Below are positions 1 through 6,912 of a stretch of 9,344 nt of DNA, in pieces (the stretch's first letter is position 1; each line of letters starts with the position of its first letter). Location of the stretch: the NCBI GenBank assembly GCA_937923265.1, contig CALAJY010000006.1, positions 1 to 9,344 of the forward strand. Direction: 5' to 3'. Origin of the DNA: an uncultured Tissierellia bacterium (GTDB lineage: Bacteria > Bacillota > Clostridia > Tissierellales > Peptoniphilaceae). Below the pieces are notes generated by a model, which saw only the letters and a list, made by a program, of their open reading frames with translations, was not told the origin of the DNA and did not search any database. Both the position numbers and the translations under genes were made by a program.

Positions 1-85
1 AAATATCAAAACCGGGGGGGGCCCAGGGCCTCCGGCGAACTACTTCGAACGATCGACGTCCCGGACGAAATCCCCCAACCCTCAC

Positions 86-129
86 AAAAAGAGGAATCCC
101 CCAGGCAAGGGTACCGGGGGGATTCCCTC
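86..129 (-). terminator. Rho-independent terminator after fruA
   Basis: Read on the minus strand, the arm at 116-129 (GAGGGAATCCCCCC on the transcript strand side) pairs with the arm at 91-102 (GGGGGATTCCTC) with one bulged base, and a run of five T follows (AAAAA at 86-90 on the plus strand). It begins about 24 bases past the fruA stop. No T-run follows on the plus strand, so it serves only the minus-strand operon. Confidence 0.85.
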
Positions 130-152
130 TATCGATGATCTATGAACTTCGG

Positions 153-2120
153 TTAGCGGACCTGTTTGCGGAGCAGACCCAAGAGAACCGCGGCGACAAT
201 CGTTCCAATCACCAGGGAGAGGATGTAAAGCAGGGCATTTCCGACCACGGGGAAGACGAAGATGCCGCCGTGGGGAGCCATCAGGGTACAGGAGAAGGCC
301 ATGGAAAGACCACCGGCAATGGCGGAGCCCACGATACAGGAGGGCAGGACATGAACCGGATCCGAGGCGGCAAAGGGAATGGCACCTTCCGTGATGAAGG
401 CAAGACCCATGATCATGTTGGCCGGTGCGGACTGAACCTCGGCATCGGTGAACTTCTTGGGAAAGAGCCAGCAGGCCAGGGCAATTGCACAGGGCGGGAC
501 CATGCCTCCCACCATAACGGCCGCCATGATGTTGTAATTTTGAGAGGCAATGGAAGCCGTACCAAAAACATAGGCTGCCTTGTTGAAGGGTCCTCCCATG
601 TCTACCGACATCATGCCCCCCAATACCAGGCCTAGGAGGATGGAGGATGCCCCGCTCATGGAACGCAAGCCCTGATTCAAGGCCGTGTTGATGGCCCCTA
701 CCAATGGCTCCACGAAAAGGCCCATGAAAAGACCGATGAGGAGGATGCCAAAGAGCGGATAGATGAGAATGGAACGGACACCATCAATGCTCTTGGGCAT
801 TTTCTCGGTGACTTTTTCCAGGAGTTGAATGAGATAGCCGGCAACAAAGCCTGCCACGAGGGCTCCCAGGAAACCACTCTTTCCCGCTGCTGCAAAGGCA
901 CCGCCCACAAAGCCCGGAGCCAGGGCCGGCCGATCCGCAATGGAGAGGGCGATGAAGCCTGAGAGAATGGGAAGCATAAACGAGAAGGCCAAGCCTCCGA
1001 TCTTTTTAAAGGTTGCCGCCAGGGGCGTAATCGTGCCGAAGTTCTGCCGCTGGTCCATGGGAAGACTGTTCACATCCACGGAGAAGCCGTCGATGAGAAA
1101 GGCCAGGGCAATGAGAATGCCGCCTCCCACCACAAAGGGAAGCATGTGGGAAAAGCCGTTCATGAGATGGGCGTAGATCCGATGCCCCAGACTCCCCGCA
1201 TCCTTCTCCTGACGGGGTTCTGCCCCCTTATTCTGTCCATGAAAAAGAGGACCGTCGGCAAGCACTCGGGTAATCAATTCTTCGGGCTTGGAAATGCCAT
1301 CAGAAACCTGGGTCTGAATCACCCGTTTTCCATCGAAGCGGTTCATGGGAACATTGGTGTCGGAGGCCACGATGATGCCCTTGGCCTCTTCAATCTCCGA
1401 ATCCGTGAGCACATTCTTGGCTCCCCCGGCTCCTCGAGTCTCCACTTTAATCCGGTAGCCCAGTTCTTTGGCCTTCTTGGTCAGGGCCTCTGCCGCCATG
1501 AAGGTGTGGGCAATTCCCGTGGGACAGCCGGTCACCGCAAGAATGAGCGGAGCGGTGTCGGCTGCGGGAGCTGTGCTCTCCGGAACGGAGGGCCCATCCT
1601 GCGGTTCTTTCTCCTCCCGCTCCTTCTGCCTGGCCGCTTCTTCTTCCTTTTCCATCCGGTCTCTTTCTTCTTCTTCTTGATCAATGATTTTGAGAAACCG
1701 GTCCACGGAATCCGCCTCCACCAGCTGGCGAATAAAATCCGGGTTCATGAGCATCGCCGACAGCTTGCTCAGAATCTGCAGATGGACATCGGCCTTTCCC
1801 TCCGGTGCGGCAATCAGGAAAAGGAGACGGGTGGGTTCGCCATCCAGGGAGTCGAAATCCGTACCCTTTGGAATGGTGATCGCGGCAAGACCCGGCTCCT
1901 TCACCCCTGCGGATTTCGCATGCGGAATCGCCACGCCTTCCCCCACTCCTGTCGTTCCCTTGGATTCCCGGGCAAAGACGCCCTCCTCATAGACCTTGCG
2001 GTCCCGGAGTCGATCGCCCTTCTCCATCTGGTCCACCGCCAGGCGAATCAGGTCTTCCTTGCCCTGCGCCTTCGTCCCCAGAAGCACACTTCTGGGATCC
2101 AACAAATCCGTTATCCTCAT
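153..2120 (-). CDS. fruA: PTS fructose transporter subunit IIABC
   Basis: Membrane permease of the phosphoenolpyruvate-dependent sugar phosphotransferase system. It imports fructose and phosphorylates it, normally to fructose 1-phosphate. In the 655-residue product, IIA spans about 1-150, with the phosphorylated histidine H67 in GVAIPHAKS. IIB spans about 190-290, with the phosphocysteine C199 in TGCPTGIAHTFMAAE. IIC spans about 315-655, with several hydrophobic helices after HLMNGFSHMLPFVVGGG. A very charged Glu/Lys/Arg-rich linker (about 148-172) and a Pro/Ala stretch join IIA to IIB. The ATG at 2120 is chosen over an in-frame TTG at 2138 because AAAAGGAGG lies five bases upstream of the ATG and would otherwise be inside the gene. 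It lies 21 bases after the ZIP gene and ends in a terminator. No fruK or fruR is present here. Sugar specificity (fructose versus a related hexose) is inferred from family resemblance. Confidence 0.9.
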   Translation of the reverse strand: MRITDLLDPRSVLLGTKAQGKEDLIRLAVDQMEKGDRLRDRKVYEEGVFARESKGTTGVGEGVAIPHAKSAGVKEPGLAAITIPKGTDFDSLDGEPTRLLFLIAAPEGKADVHLQILSKLSAMLMNPDFIRQLVEADSVDRFLKIIDQEEEERDRMEKEEEAARQKEREEKEPQDGPSVPESTAPAADTAPLILAVTGCPTGIAHTFMAAEALTKKAKELGYRIKVETRGAGGAKNVLTDSEIEEAKGIIVASDTNVPMNRFDGKRVIQTQVSDGISKPEELITRVLADGPLFHGQNKGAEPRQEKDAGSLGHRIYAHLMNGFSHMLPFVVGGGILIALAFLIDGFSVDVNSLPMDQRQNFGTITPLAATFKKIGGLAFSFMLPILSGFIALSIADRPALAPGFVGGAFAAAGKSGFLGALVAGFVAGYLIQLLEKVTEKMPKSIDGVRSILIYPLFGILLIGLFMGLFVEPLVGAINTALNQGLRSMSGASSILLGLVLGGMMSVDMGGPFNKAAYVFGTASIASQNYNIMAAVMVGGMVPPCAIALACWLFPKKFTDAEVQSAPANMIMGLAFITEGAIPFAASDPVHVLPSCIVGSAIAGGLSMAFSCTLMAPHGGIFVFPVVGNALLYILSLVIGTIVAAVLLGLLRKQVR

Positions 2121-2125
2121 GGTCG

Positions 2126-2134
2126 CCTCCTTTT
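2126..2134 (-). promoter_or_regulatory. Ribosome binding site deciding the fruA start
   Basis: AAAAGGAGG on the minus strand, five bases before the ATG at 2120. It falls inside the extra six codons of the longer TTG-initiated frame (from 2138), which favours the shorter protein beginning MRITDLL. Confidence 0.8.
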
Positions 2135-2141
2135 CCAAAAA

Positions 2142-2903
2142 CTAGCCCAATAGAATGTCTAAGATCATCATGATAATAAAACCGATCACAATTCCATACG
2201 TTGCCTGCCGTTCGTAGCCGTTGGAGTGAGTCTCCGGAATGATTTCATCGCTGATCACGAAAAGCATGGCGCCCCCAGCCAATGCCAGAATGAAGCCCAT
2301 GATGGGCCGAAAGACGGTCACCAGACCAAAGCCGAAGAAGGCTCCGATGGGTTCCACCAAGCCGGTGAGGGTCGCAATCCAAAAGGCCTTGCCGGGGTTA
2401 TACTTCTCCCGCACCAGGGACAGGGCCACCGCCAGCCCCTCGGGCATATTTTGAAGTCCAATGCCCAAGGCAATGGCAAGGCCGTTGTTGATATTATCCG
2501 TTCCAAATCCCACGCCGGTTGCCAGACCTTCGGGAAAGTTATGAATCGTGATGGCGATAATGAAAAGCCAAATCTTTTTCAGGCTCTGAGCATTCACCCC
2601 CTCGATTCGCTTGTCCATGAGATGCTCATGGGGAGCATACTTATCAATCATGTCAATCATGACGGCACCGGCAAAAATCCCAAGGGAGGTGATCAAAACC
2701 GCCTGCAGGTTATTTCCGCCAAACTCAATGCTCGGCATGATCAAAGAAAAGCAGGTGGCGGAGAGCATGACCCCCGCCGCCACGCCTAATAGCGTATCCA
2801 GCATTCCCTGCGAAACATCGCGGGTCACAAATATGGGAAGGGCTCCGATCCCGGTCATGATCCCCGGACCGATCAGTCCCAGCAGTAAAATTACGGTATT
2901 CAT
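2142..2903 (-). CDS. ZIP family divalent metal transporter (gufA-type)
   Basis: Inner-membrane transporter of the ZIP family, which moves zinc, iron or manganese into the cytoplasm. The 253-residue protein is nearly all hydrophobic helices. The transport-site helices are visible: HNFPEGLA at 121-128 (H121, N122, E125), QNMPEGLAVA at 151-160 (Q151, N152, E155), and GLVEPIGA at 181-188 (E184). A further acidic/His motif, DEIIPETH, is at 219-226. Gln at the start of the second PEG motif resembles the gufA/BbZIP branch rather than ZupT, which has His there. As I recall it, BbZIP has Asp where this protein has N152. The start is ATG; the GGAGG at 2917-2921 is unusually far upstream (13 bases), but no better start is seen. 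The gene lies 59 bases after the YwaF-like gene and 21 bases before fruA, so it is probably co-transcribed with both. Substrate cannot be told from sequence. Confidence 0.9.
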   Translation of the reverse strand: MNTVILLLGLIGPGIMTGIGALPIFVTRDVSQGMLDTLLGVAAGVMLSATCFSLIMPSIEFGGNNLQAVLITSLGIFAGAVMIDMIDKYAPHEHLMDKRIEGVNAQSLKKIWLFIIAITIHNFPEGLATGVGFGTDNINNGLAIALGIGLQNMPEGLAVALSLVREKYNPGKAFWIATLTGLVEPIGAFFGFGLVTVFRPIMGFILALAGGAMLFVISDEIIPETHSNGYERQATYGIVIGFIIMMILDILLG

Positions 2904-2962
2904 TTCTAGAATTATTCCTCCTCACTTCTTGGCTTTTATTAACCGAGAATCTATCCCTATGC

Positions 2963-3721
2963 TTACCCATTCTGCCTGAGATTAGGCAATTTTTTTCGTT
3001 TTTGTTGCAACCGGGTCAATCCGAAGTGGATGAGTCCGCCGGCAAGGTTATAAAGTACAATGACGAGAATTGCATAGACCCGGCTGTTGAATCCTGCAAA
3101 AAGATGCGGAAAGATCGGGCTCTTCGCCAGATAGGCGTAATTGCCTCCTCCCACTCGGTTAACGACGAGACCCAGGAGAAGCACGCAATTGGTCCAAAAA
3201 AGAAGGGACTTTACCCCCTCATAGCGAAAGGAATATTCCTCCACCCAGAGGAAATAGAGGGCTACCCAAAACACCGCAAAATGCGTGAGGACATAGTTGA
3301 GATTCGTCCAGTGTGGCCAGGCATAGGGCGCAAAATCGGGATTGGCCATGGCGATCAACCCTCCCACCAAGCCCCAGTCAATGGCGATGGTCTTGGCAGA
3401 GTGCGACGAAAAAAGCAGGGCAACAATGGCTCCATACACCGCAAATCGGCAGGTGTAGAGGGGCAGGCCCTCACGAATCCCCTGGTGGGCGATCAAAAAA
3501 TAAAAGACCAAAAAGCCCAGCTGCTGTACCAAAAGAACAAAAAGAAATCCTCCCCGCACCCATCGTTGCAGTCGAGGGCTTTGGCGCAACTTCTCTTTTG
3601 TTTGATAGAGCAGCACCGCACCAAAAAAGAGAAAGAAAAGCATGAGAAAATGTGTGGATGAAAAGGCCAGAAAATGTGTTCCATCTTGCTCCGGTCGAAA
3701 AAAATAAATCAGTCCCTTCAA
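2963..3721 (-). CDS. TIGR02206/YwaF family integral membrane protein
   Basis: Polytopic membrane protein of 252 residues with about six or seven hydrophobic segments (roughly 22-40, 57-79, 86-105, 112-126, 142-160, 172-189, 214-236) and a basic C-terminal tail. It resembles Bacillus YwaF and the TIGR02206 family (distantly TMEM164-like): LPLYTCR at 86-92, WGLVGGLIAMANPDF at 116-130, a conserved-looking His at 147, and GGGNYAYLAKSP at 191-202. The biochemical role of the family is not established, so none is assigned. The start is a TTG at 3721, supported by AGGAG at 3728-3732, six bases upstream; the next Met lies well inside the first helix region. It is the first gene after a terminator and a likely promoter, and leads into the ZIP and fruA genes without a visible terminator between them. 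Confidence 0.8.
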   Translation of the reverse strand: MKGLIYFFRPEQDGTHFLAFSSTHFLMLFFLFFGAVLLYQTKEKLRQSPRLQRWVRGGFLFVLLVQQLGFLVFYFLIAHQGIREGLPLYTCRFAVYGAIVALLFSSHSAKTIAIDWGLVGGLIAMANPDFAPYAWPHWTNLNYVLTHFAVFWVALYFLWVEEYSFRYEGVKSLLFWTNCVLLLGLVVNRVGGGNYAYLAKSPIFPHLFAGFNSRVYAILVIVLYNLAGGLIHFGLTRLQQKRKKLPNLRQNG

Positions 3722-3775
3722 GGCAAACTCCTACTGGTTAATTTCGAGAATGATCCATGGAAAATTCTCTGGAAT

Positions 3776-3804
3776 ATTTTATCCTTTCTTTGCCTCTTTG
3801 CCTA
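3776..3804 (-). promoter_or_regulatory. Candidate sigma-A promoter for the YwaF-ZIP-fruA operon
   Basis: On the minus strand TAGGCA (3799-3804, 4 of 6 to the -35 consensus) is followed after 17 bases by TAAAAT (3776-3781, 5 of 6 to the -10 consensus). It sits between the ATPase terminator and the YwaF-like start, where a promoter is expected. The weak -35 keeps confidence low. Confidence 0.4.
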
Positions 3805-3831
3805 TGGATAAATGACATTTGCCGATGGAAC

Positions 3832-3862
3832 AAAAAACGTCCCCTGCCGGCGGCAGGGGACG
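3832..3862 (-). terminator. Rho-independent terminator after the P-type ATPase
   Basis: CGTCCCCTGCCG (3838-3849) and CGGCAGGGGACG (3851-3862) are perfect 12-bp inverted arms around a single base. In RNA the innermost pairs would open to form the loop. On the minus strand a run of six T follows (AAAAAA at 3832-3837). It lies just 3' of the ATPase stop. Confidence 0.92.
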
Positions 3863-3869
3863 GTCCCAT

Positions 3870-5933
3870 CTAAAGGGTGTAATCCTTCATGTTGTTCAAT
3901 GCAAAGAGCACGGTCGAACTGTTGTGGAGGAAGGAGGACGAGGTATTGCTGAGCAGGCCAAAAAAGCCTAAGGCAATCAGTGCGGAGTTAAATCCGATGA
4001 TTTCCCGATAGTCCTTATGAATCCTTCGTTGCAAGGACCGAGAGAGTCGAATGACGTCCACAATCGCCTGAAGATCGTCTCGTCCGATGGCAACGTCGGA
4101 GATCTCACGTGCCAAATCCGCTCCCTGATGCATGGCAATTCCCACATCTGCCTCCGAGAGGGCGATGGAGTCGTTGATGCCGTCGCCAATCATGACCACC
4201 GTTCTTCCCTTCGCCTGTTCCTGACGAATGAAGGTGGATTTATCTTCCGGTAGGACCTGCGATTGATAGTAATCCAGGTCCAGCCGGCGGGCAAGATAGG
4301 AAGCGGAATTCTCACTGTCGCCCGTGAGCATGCAGATTTTACTGACGCCCAGTTGTCGCAGGGTTTTCACCGTCTTGGCAGCATCCGGTCGAACCGGATC
4401 GGTGAAGCAGATGAGCGCCACGAGCTTCTCATCGATGGAGAGATAGAGCAGGGAGTATTCTTCCTTCAGTTCCTTGATCTTTTGGAGACTCTCCGCATCA
4501 ACGGGAACTCCCTCATCTTCTAAGATAAAGTGCTCCGAACCGATGCAGGCCCGCATTCCTTCGATGGAAGAGGCGATTCCATGGGCCACGATGTATTCCG
4601 GCTCGGTGTGCATCTCTTCGTGGCGAAGCTTTCTCCGCCGCGCCTCCTCCACCACCGCATTGGCGATGGAGTGGGGGAAATGTTCCTCCAGACAAGCGGC
4701 AATTCGTAAGCATTCGGTTTCCGAATACTCTCCCAGTGCCAACACCTTCTCCACGGTGGGGACCGCCTGGGTTAGGGTTCCCGTCTTATCAAAGACGACC
4801 GTGTCTGCCTGATCCAGTTTTTCCATGAACTTGCCGCCTTTTACCAGGATGTCCTCGCGACTGGCCTGACTCATCGCCTTCATCACGGCAATGGGGATGG
4901 TCAGACGAAGTGAACAGGAATAGTCCACCATGAGAAAGGCCTTGGCCTTCGTGAGGTTGCGGGTAAAAGCAAAGGTCAACAGGGCTCCCAAGAAGGAGTA
5001 TTTGACCAGGGCATCTGCCCGGGTCTCCGCTTCCTTTTGGGCCTTGGACTTATTGGCTTCGCTCTCCTCAATCAGGCGAACAATGTGATCCATTCGCCGA
5101 TTTCCCTGAAGTCCCGTGCAGGAAATGGTGAGTCGTCCTTCCTCCAGGACGGTTCCGGCAAAGACACCCGACCCCTTTTCCTTTTTCACGGCCTGACTCT
5201 CGCCGGTGAACGAAGCCTGGTTCACCATTCCCATCCCGTCTACCACCTGTCCGTCCACGGGGATCATGTTCCCCATGTGCACCTCGACAAGGTCTCCCTC
5301 CTGCAATTGGGCAAAGGGCTTCTGTACGACCTGTCCCGCCTCGCGAACAAAGACCCGGTCCACATGGATGGAGAGACTACTGGTGAGATCTCCCTTTGAC
5401 TTCTTCAGGGTCCACGCTTCCATCTCCTCGCCCAGCTGTAAAAGGAACATGGTCGAGGATGCTGTTTTGAAATCCGCGGTCGCCAAAGACACCCCGATGG
5501 CGGTCGCATCCAGGACATCCACATTCAGCTTCCGTCTCCGGAGGGCCTTCCATCCCCTTACGAGGTAGGGGGCGGCCCGATAGAAGGTGAGGGCCAACCG
5601 GACCGGATACGGCAGAAGATACCGGTACACCAGGCGGGCTTCCAGCGCATCCCGCAGAAGGTGAAACAGGTCCCCTTCCTCTTCCCATGCCTCTGTTTGC
5701 TCTTCCTGAAGGGTCTTGCGATCCAGTCCCAACAGGAAGCGTGCGATTCCCGGTAAAGAGGATTCCTCATACCGGAGCAGAAGATTTCCCGTGAGAGGCG
5801 AAAAGCGACAATAGGTTACTCCGCCCATCCCCTCGAACCGCTTCTTTAAAGCGAATTCTTCCGGTGCACTCAGCCTCTCTTCCAGGTGGAAGCGAGCCTG
5901 CCCCGGAACTCGGTGAAGAATTTCCGCTTGCAC
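3870..5933 (-). CDS. Heavy-metal-type P-type ATPase with a non-canonical membrane metal site
   Basis: ATP-driven metal transporter of the P1B-like class, 687 residues. Visible motifs in order: a soluble N-terminal HMA-like stretch with HRVPGQARF (7-15) but no CxxC; hydrophobic segments at about 101-125 and 140-168; actuator-domain TGES at 243-246; phosphorylation site DKTGTLT with D382; nucleotide-binding EEHFPH at 416-421; TGDS at 537-540; GDGIND at 583-588; and C-terminal helices ending in FLHNSSTVLFALNNM. The metal-site helix reads YSCSLRLTIP (338-347), with only C340 where most P1B pumps have CPC. With the His-Phe-Pro-His motif, this suggests relatives of manganese- or iron-linked pumps rather than copper pumps, but metal and direction remain unknown. 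The start is GTG at 5933, overlapping the DUF6110 stop by one base (TAGTG), so translation is coupled; AAAGGA lies about 10 bases upstream. A terminator follows. Confidence 0.9.
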   Translation of the reverse strand: MQAEILHRVPGQARFHLEERLSAPEEFALKKRFEGMGGVTYCRFSPLTGNLLLRYEESSLPGIARFLLGLDRKTLQEEQTEAWEEEGDLFHLLRDALEARLVYRYLLPYPVRLALTFYRAAPYLVRGWKALRRRKLNVDVLDATAIGVSLATADFKTASSTMFLLQLGEEMEAWTLKKSKGDLTSSLSIHVDRVFVREAGQVVQKPFAQLQEGDLVEVHMGNMIPVDGQVVDGMGMVNQASFTGESQAVKKEKGSGVFAGTVLEEGRLTISCTGLQGNRRMDHIVRLIEESEANKSKAQKEAETRADALVKYSFLGALLTFAFTRNLTKAKAFLMVDYSCSLRLTIPIAVMKAMSQASREDILVKGGKFMEKLDQADTVVFDKTGTLTQAVPTVEKVLALGEYSETECLRIAACLEEHFPHSIANAVVEEARRRKLRHEEMHTEPEYIVAHGIASSIEGMRACIGSEHFILEDEGVPVDAESLQKIKELKEEYSLLYLSIDEKLVALICFTDPVRPDAAKTVKTLRQLGVSKICMLTGDSENSASYLARRLDLDYYQSQVLPEDKSTFIRQEQAKGRTVVMIGDGINDSIALSEADVGIAMHQGADLAREISDVAIGRDDLQAIVDVIRLSRSLQRRIHKDYREIIGFNSALIALGFFGLLSNTSSSFLHNSSTVLFALNNMKDYTL

Positions 5934-6274
5934 TATTTCTCGTCCTTTGCTTCCGATTCGGCCTTTTCCACCGCCTCATCGATATCCTCTTTTGCTTCCT
6001 CACAAACCTTCTGGATATCCTTCTCGGCTTCCTTTTTCGCCGCCTTTTCCTCTTGCTTCTTCTGGTCAACTTCCTTTTTTACCTTTGCATCGGCTAAAAT
6101 GTCTTCGGAGCCTTCCCGCAATTTCTCAACGGTTTTATCCAAGCTTTCCTTGGCTTTCAGGCCACCGGCAACGGCGCCCACCGCAAACTCTCTCACCTTC
6201 TTTGTCTGCAGGAGTTTCCCCGTTAAAAGCCCGACAGCCAATCCAAGACCTACGTGCAAAAGTTTTTTATCCAT
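5933..6274 (-). CDS. DUF6110-like small protein paired with the P-type ATPase
   Basis: Small protein of 113 residues. The N-terminus holds a glycine-rich hydrophobic segment (about 5-20, GLGLAVGLLTG) and a second weak one (28-38, ending VAGGLK). It is followed by GLKAKESLDKTVEKLREG (38-55) and DILADAK (58-64), which match my memory of DUF6110 proteins encoded beside metal P-type ATPases in Clostridia. From about 65 to the end it is a very charged Lys/Glu/Ala stretch, probably helical or coiled coil. No catalytic motif is seen; a membrane-tethered accessory or chaperone role for the pump is inference from the one-base overlap with it. The ATG at 6274 is preferred because AAAGGGG then sits seven bases upstream; an adjacent ATG at 6277 is nearly as good. 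The longer frame to 6310 has no ribosome binding site support. Confidence 0.75.
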   Translation of the reverse strand: MDKKLLHVGLGLAVGLLTGKLLQTKKVREFAVGAVAGGLKAKESLDKTVEKLREGSEDILADAKVKKEVDQKKQEEKAAKKEAEKDIQKVCEEAKEDIDEAVEKAESEAKDEK

Positions 6275-6347
6275 CATGATACCCCTTTCAATTCGACTTC
6301 TCTTCGGCAATTTATGCCAATAAAAAAATAAGTCTTTAGTTTCTAGT

Positions 6348-6375
6348 ATTCTACCATAATAATTCCTATATTCAA
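6348..6375 (-). promoter_or_regulatory. Promoter of the DUF6110-ATPase operon
   Basis: On the minus strand TTGAAT (6370-6375) is followed after 16 bases by TAGAAT (6348-6353). TGG precedes the latter, giving an extended -10 (TGnTAGAAT). Transcription would start near 6341, leaving a leader of about 67 bases. The -35 overlaps the nearer of the two tandem repeats, as expected for a repressor site. Confidence 0.65.
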
Positions 6376-6405
6376 CGCTAACAGACTATTTTTCAACGCT
6401 AACAG
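6371..6405 (-). repeat. Tandem 14-bp direct repeats at the ATPase promoter (candidate operator)
   Basis: TTCAACGCTAACAG occurs twice without mismatch, at 6371-6384 and 6392-6405, with starts 21 bases apart (two helical turns, so both copies face the same side of the DNA). On the transcribed strand each reads CTGTTAGCGTTGAA. The nearer copy overlaps the -35 hexamer. The arrangement suggests binding by a transcription factor that recognises direct repeats; its identity is unknown. Confidence 0.7.
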
Positions 6406-6410
6406 GCCTC

Positions 6411-6440
6411 AAAAAAGAGGGGATGCCAACCATCCCCCCT
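6411..6440 (-). terminator. Rho-independent terminator after the flavodoxin gene
   Basis: GGGGATG (6419-6425) and CATCCCC (6431-6437) form a 7-bp stem with a 5-base loop. On the minus strand it is followed by A/C-interrupted pairs and then six T (AAAAAA at 6411-6416). It lies about 25 bases past the flavodoxin stop. Confidence 0.85.
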
Positions 6441-6465
6441 TGTCTGTGTCAAGTGGAAATGCCGG

Positions 6466-6876
6466 CTATTCCGCCAAGCTTTCCCCCAACTGTTTGCATT
6501 GTTCCAACGCATCATCCTCCGGTTGGTCATAGCAGATCACGGGATCCACAAGAATCTTCAAACCGGAAGCTTCCGCATCCTCTTTCCAGTTCTGCATCCA
6601 TTGCCCCTCCGCCCAGCTATAGGAGCCAAACAGACCGATGGGCTTGTCTCCCAAAACCGGCTTGACCGCATCCCACATGGGCTGGAATTCGTCCTCTTCC
6701 AACTGTTCATCCCCCATGGCCGGACAACCGAAAGCAATGGCCTCATAGGCATCGACCTTTTCCGGTCCAAATTGACCGGCCGGAATCAGCTCTCCATTGC
6801 AGCCTTCCTTCACCGCCTGTGCCATAGCTTCGGTGTTTCCCGTGCCTGACCAATAAACGACTGCCACTTTTTTCAT
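6466..6876 (-). CDS. Short-chain flavodoxin
   Basis: Cytoplasmic FMN-binding electron carrier that can stand in for ferredoxin when iron is scarce. The 136-residue product has the normal short-chain length. The phosphate-binding loop is YWSGTGNTEAMA at 8-19. The 50s loop is FGCPAMGDEQLEEDEFQP (49-66) and the 90s loop is GLFGSYSWAEGQWM (81-94), both flanking the isoalloxazine ring in this family. The ATG at 6876 is chosen because GGAGG (6884-6888) lies seven bases upstream; the longer frame from a TTG at 6891 would start inside that site. It follows DUF3793 by 36 bases and ends at a terminator, so the two form an operon. The redox partner is not evident from the window. Confidence 0.92.
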   Translation of the reverse strand: MKKVAVVYWSGTGNTEAMAQAVKEGCNGELIPAGQFGPEKVDAYEAIAFGCPAMGDEQLEEDEFQPMWDAVKPVLGDKPIGLFGSYSWAEGQWMQNWKEDAEASGLKILVDPVICYDQPEDDALEQCKQLGESLAE

Positions 6877-6912
6877 TCTTCTACCTCCCAAATTATTTAC
6901 TCTCCGCGACCT

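Noticed and set aside
1..85. Gene or RNA element at the left edge
   Set aside because: A GC-rich stretch with a G-run, no open frame with a start, and no tRNA-like fold; nothing can be supported.
2121..2138. Longer fruA start at a TTG
   Set aside because: The ribosome binding site for the ATG at 2120 lies within this extension, and family members begin MRITDLL.
1146..2153. Long plus-strand open frame opposite fruA
   Set aside because: It is antisense to well-supported PTS domains, shows no family resemblance and has low-complexity Phe/Leu runs mirroring the Glu/Lys linker. It is a shadow frame, as are the other plus-strand frames.
6275..6310. Longer DUF6110 start at 6310
   Set aside because: The extension (MPKRSRIERGIM) has no ribosome binding site, while AAAGGGG sits properly ahead of the ATG at 6274.
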